Source of the DNA: Actinomycetota bacterium
GTDB lineage: Bacteria; Actinomycetota; Actinomycetes; Streptosporangiales; Streptosporangiaceae
Length of the DNA stretch: 6,012 bases
NCBI GenBank assembly: GCA_003541285.1
Contig: DPMS01000510.1
Span: 1-6,012, forward strand
Direction of reading: 5' to 3'
Shown: one piece after another, positions 5,338-6,012 of the stretch
Layout of the letters: every line of letters begins with the position of its first letter
Numbering within the stretch: the stretch's first letter is position 1
Notes under the pieces: generated by a model
The model's input: the letters and a program-made list of their open reading frames with translations, nothing else
What the model was told of the DNA's origin: nothing
Databases searched by the model: none
Translations under genes and position numbers: made by a program

Positions 5338-6012
5338 ATGTCTGAGGTGAAGCAGTTCCGGCTGCCGGACGTCGGCGAGGGCCTGACCGAGGCTGACATC
5401 ATCGCCTGGCACGTGAAACCGGGCGACCGGGTCACGGTCAACCAGATCATCGTGGAGATCGAGACAGCCAAGGCTGTGGTCGAACTGCCGTGCCCGTATG
5501 AGGGGATCGTGACCGGGCTGCTGGTGGACGAGGGCGCGACGGTGGATGTGGGGACACCGATCATCGCGGTCGATGTCACCAGCCAGGCCGCGGGCGGCGG
5601 GACGATCATCACCGACATTCCGGCAGGCATAACGCCAGCTGGAACATCGGCAGCGACCGGCCGTGGCGGCGGCGCGGATGGCGGGACAAGCAGAAGGCGC
5701 GCCGGTACACGCGCGCCGGCCGGCGTCACGCCTGCACCTGGCGCGGCCACCAGCGTCACGCCCGCGCCTGGCACGCCCGCCGCCGGCGTTCCCGCACACC
5801 CCCCGACAACCGAGGAACTGGTGGCAGAAGGGCTGGCGGGAGGACCGGCCGGGCAGGCGGCGGTGGAGCCGGGGATTTATGGGAGCCCGGCACCGAAGGC
5901 GGAGCGGCAGGCGGTGCTGGTGGGGTACGGGGTGAAGCTCGGCACCACCAAGCGGCGGCAGCGCAAGAGCCCCGCTGCCACCCCGGCTGCGGCCACCCCG
6001 GCTGCCGCCACC
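5338..6012 (+). CDS. 2-oxoacid dehydrogenase E2 component, dihydrolipoamide acyltransferase (5' part, runs off the window)
   Basis: This is the core acyltransferase of the complex. Its lipoyl arm carries the acyl group from E1 to CoA. I translated 225 codons up to the window edge. Residues 4-80 are one lipoyl domain, from FRLPDVGEGLTEADIIAWHV to the usual closing strands, with the lipoylated Lys45 in IETAKAVVELP. From about residue 82 to the edge there is a flexible linker rich in Ala, Pro, Thr and Gly. It includes a repeated VTPAPG, then VLVGYGVKLGTTKRRQRK, a segment often seen just before the subunit-binding domain of actinobacterial E2 proteins, then PAAAT repeats. The peripheral subunit-binding and catalytic domains must lie beyond 6012. 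The ATG at 5338 has GAGAGG five bases upstream; a GTG immediately before it (5335) is in frame. Rare codons such as ATA, AGA and AGG cluster in the linker (5632-5697). Confidence 0.93.
   Translation, partial: MSEVKQFRLPDVGEGLTEADIIAWHVKPGDRVTVNQIIVEIETAKAVVELPCPYEGIVTGLLVDEGATVDVGTPIIAVDVTSQAAGGGTIITDIPAGITPAGTSAATGRGGGADGGTSRRRAGTRAPAGVTPAPGAATSVTPAPGTPAAGVPAHPPTTEELVAEGLAGGPAGQAAVEPGIYGSPAPKAERQAVLVGYGVKLGTTKRRQRKSPAATPAAATPAAAT
5725..5772 (+). repeat. Direct repeat in the E2 linker encoding VTPAPG twice
   Basis: An 18-base unit at 5725-5742 (GTCACGCCTGCACCTGGC) recurs at 5755-5772 with two third-position changes. Both copies encode VTPAPG, spaced 30 bases start to start. It is part of the low-complexity interdomain linker and probably reflects repeat expansion under loose constraint. 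Confidence 0.7.
5980..6012 (+). repeat. 15-base tandem repeat in the E2 linker encoding a TPAAA/PAAAT run
   Basis: The unit ACCCCGGCTGCGGCC at 5980-5994 is followed by the same unit with one change at 5995-6009, and a third begins at 6010 where the window ends. A partial copy precedes it at 5974-5979. The repeat encodes alternating Thr-Pro-Ala-Ala-Ala, a typical extended but mobile swinging-arm linker of E2 proteins. The total copy number cannot be judged from this window. Confidence 0.75.

Noticed and set aside
5271..5799. Minus-strand open frames of 167 and 174 codons over the E2 gene
   Set aside because: The plus frame encodes a convincing lipoyl domain and continues unbroken through the linker. 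The antisense proteins mirror its repeats.
5584..5960. Possible frameshift in the E2 linker because of the odd composition
   Set aside because: The frame continues without stops into VLVGYGVKLGTTKRRQRK, a family-like segment, so the reading frame is intact.

Overview
The window is very GC-rich, uses GTG as well as ATG starts, has strong G/C bias at third codon positions and shows tight GTGA start/stop overlaps. Together with the gene content this points to a high-GC actinobacterium (Actinomycetota). I cannot place it to genus. No mobile element, CRISPR array, rRNA or tRNA is visible; the region looks like ordinary chromosome.

Left half, minus strand, read right to left: purS (2894-2652), a gene for a SpoIIAB/RsbW-type GHKL ATPase (2525-1920), purQ (1804-1127) and the first half of purL (1130 to the window edge). 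PurS, PurQ and PurL are the three parts of the multi-subunit FGAM synthase, which converts FGAR, glutamine and ATP to FGAM in de novo purine synthesis. PurQ supplies ammonia from glutamine, PurL is the ATP-dependent synthetase, and PurS is the small bridging protein. The regulatory-type ATPase between purS and purQ is the least expected element of the window. It carries an Asn where the adenine-binding Asp of the Bergerat fold is expected, and an arginine-rich insert before its G2 box.

Right half, plus strand: three consecutive genes of a 2-oxoacid dehydrogenase complex. These are E1 alpha (3194-4348), E1 beta (4345-5328) and the 5' part of the E2 acyltransferase (5338 to the window edge), which has one lipoyl domain followed by a long Ala/Pro/Thr/Gly linker. 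They oxidatively decarboxylate a 2-oxoacid to an acyl-CoA together with an E3 that is not in the window. Sequence alone does not settle whether the substrate is pyruvate or branched-chain 2-oxoacids.

The two gene groups diverge from a 299-bp intergenic region (2895-3193). It must hold the promoter or promoters of both and contains two related inverted-repeat elements. A 7-bp stem-loop lies between purS and the ATPase gene. I see no clearly undescribed biological system; the best lead is the divergent GHKL ATPase embedded in the purine cluster.
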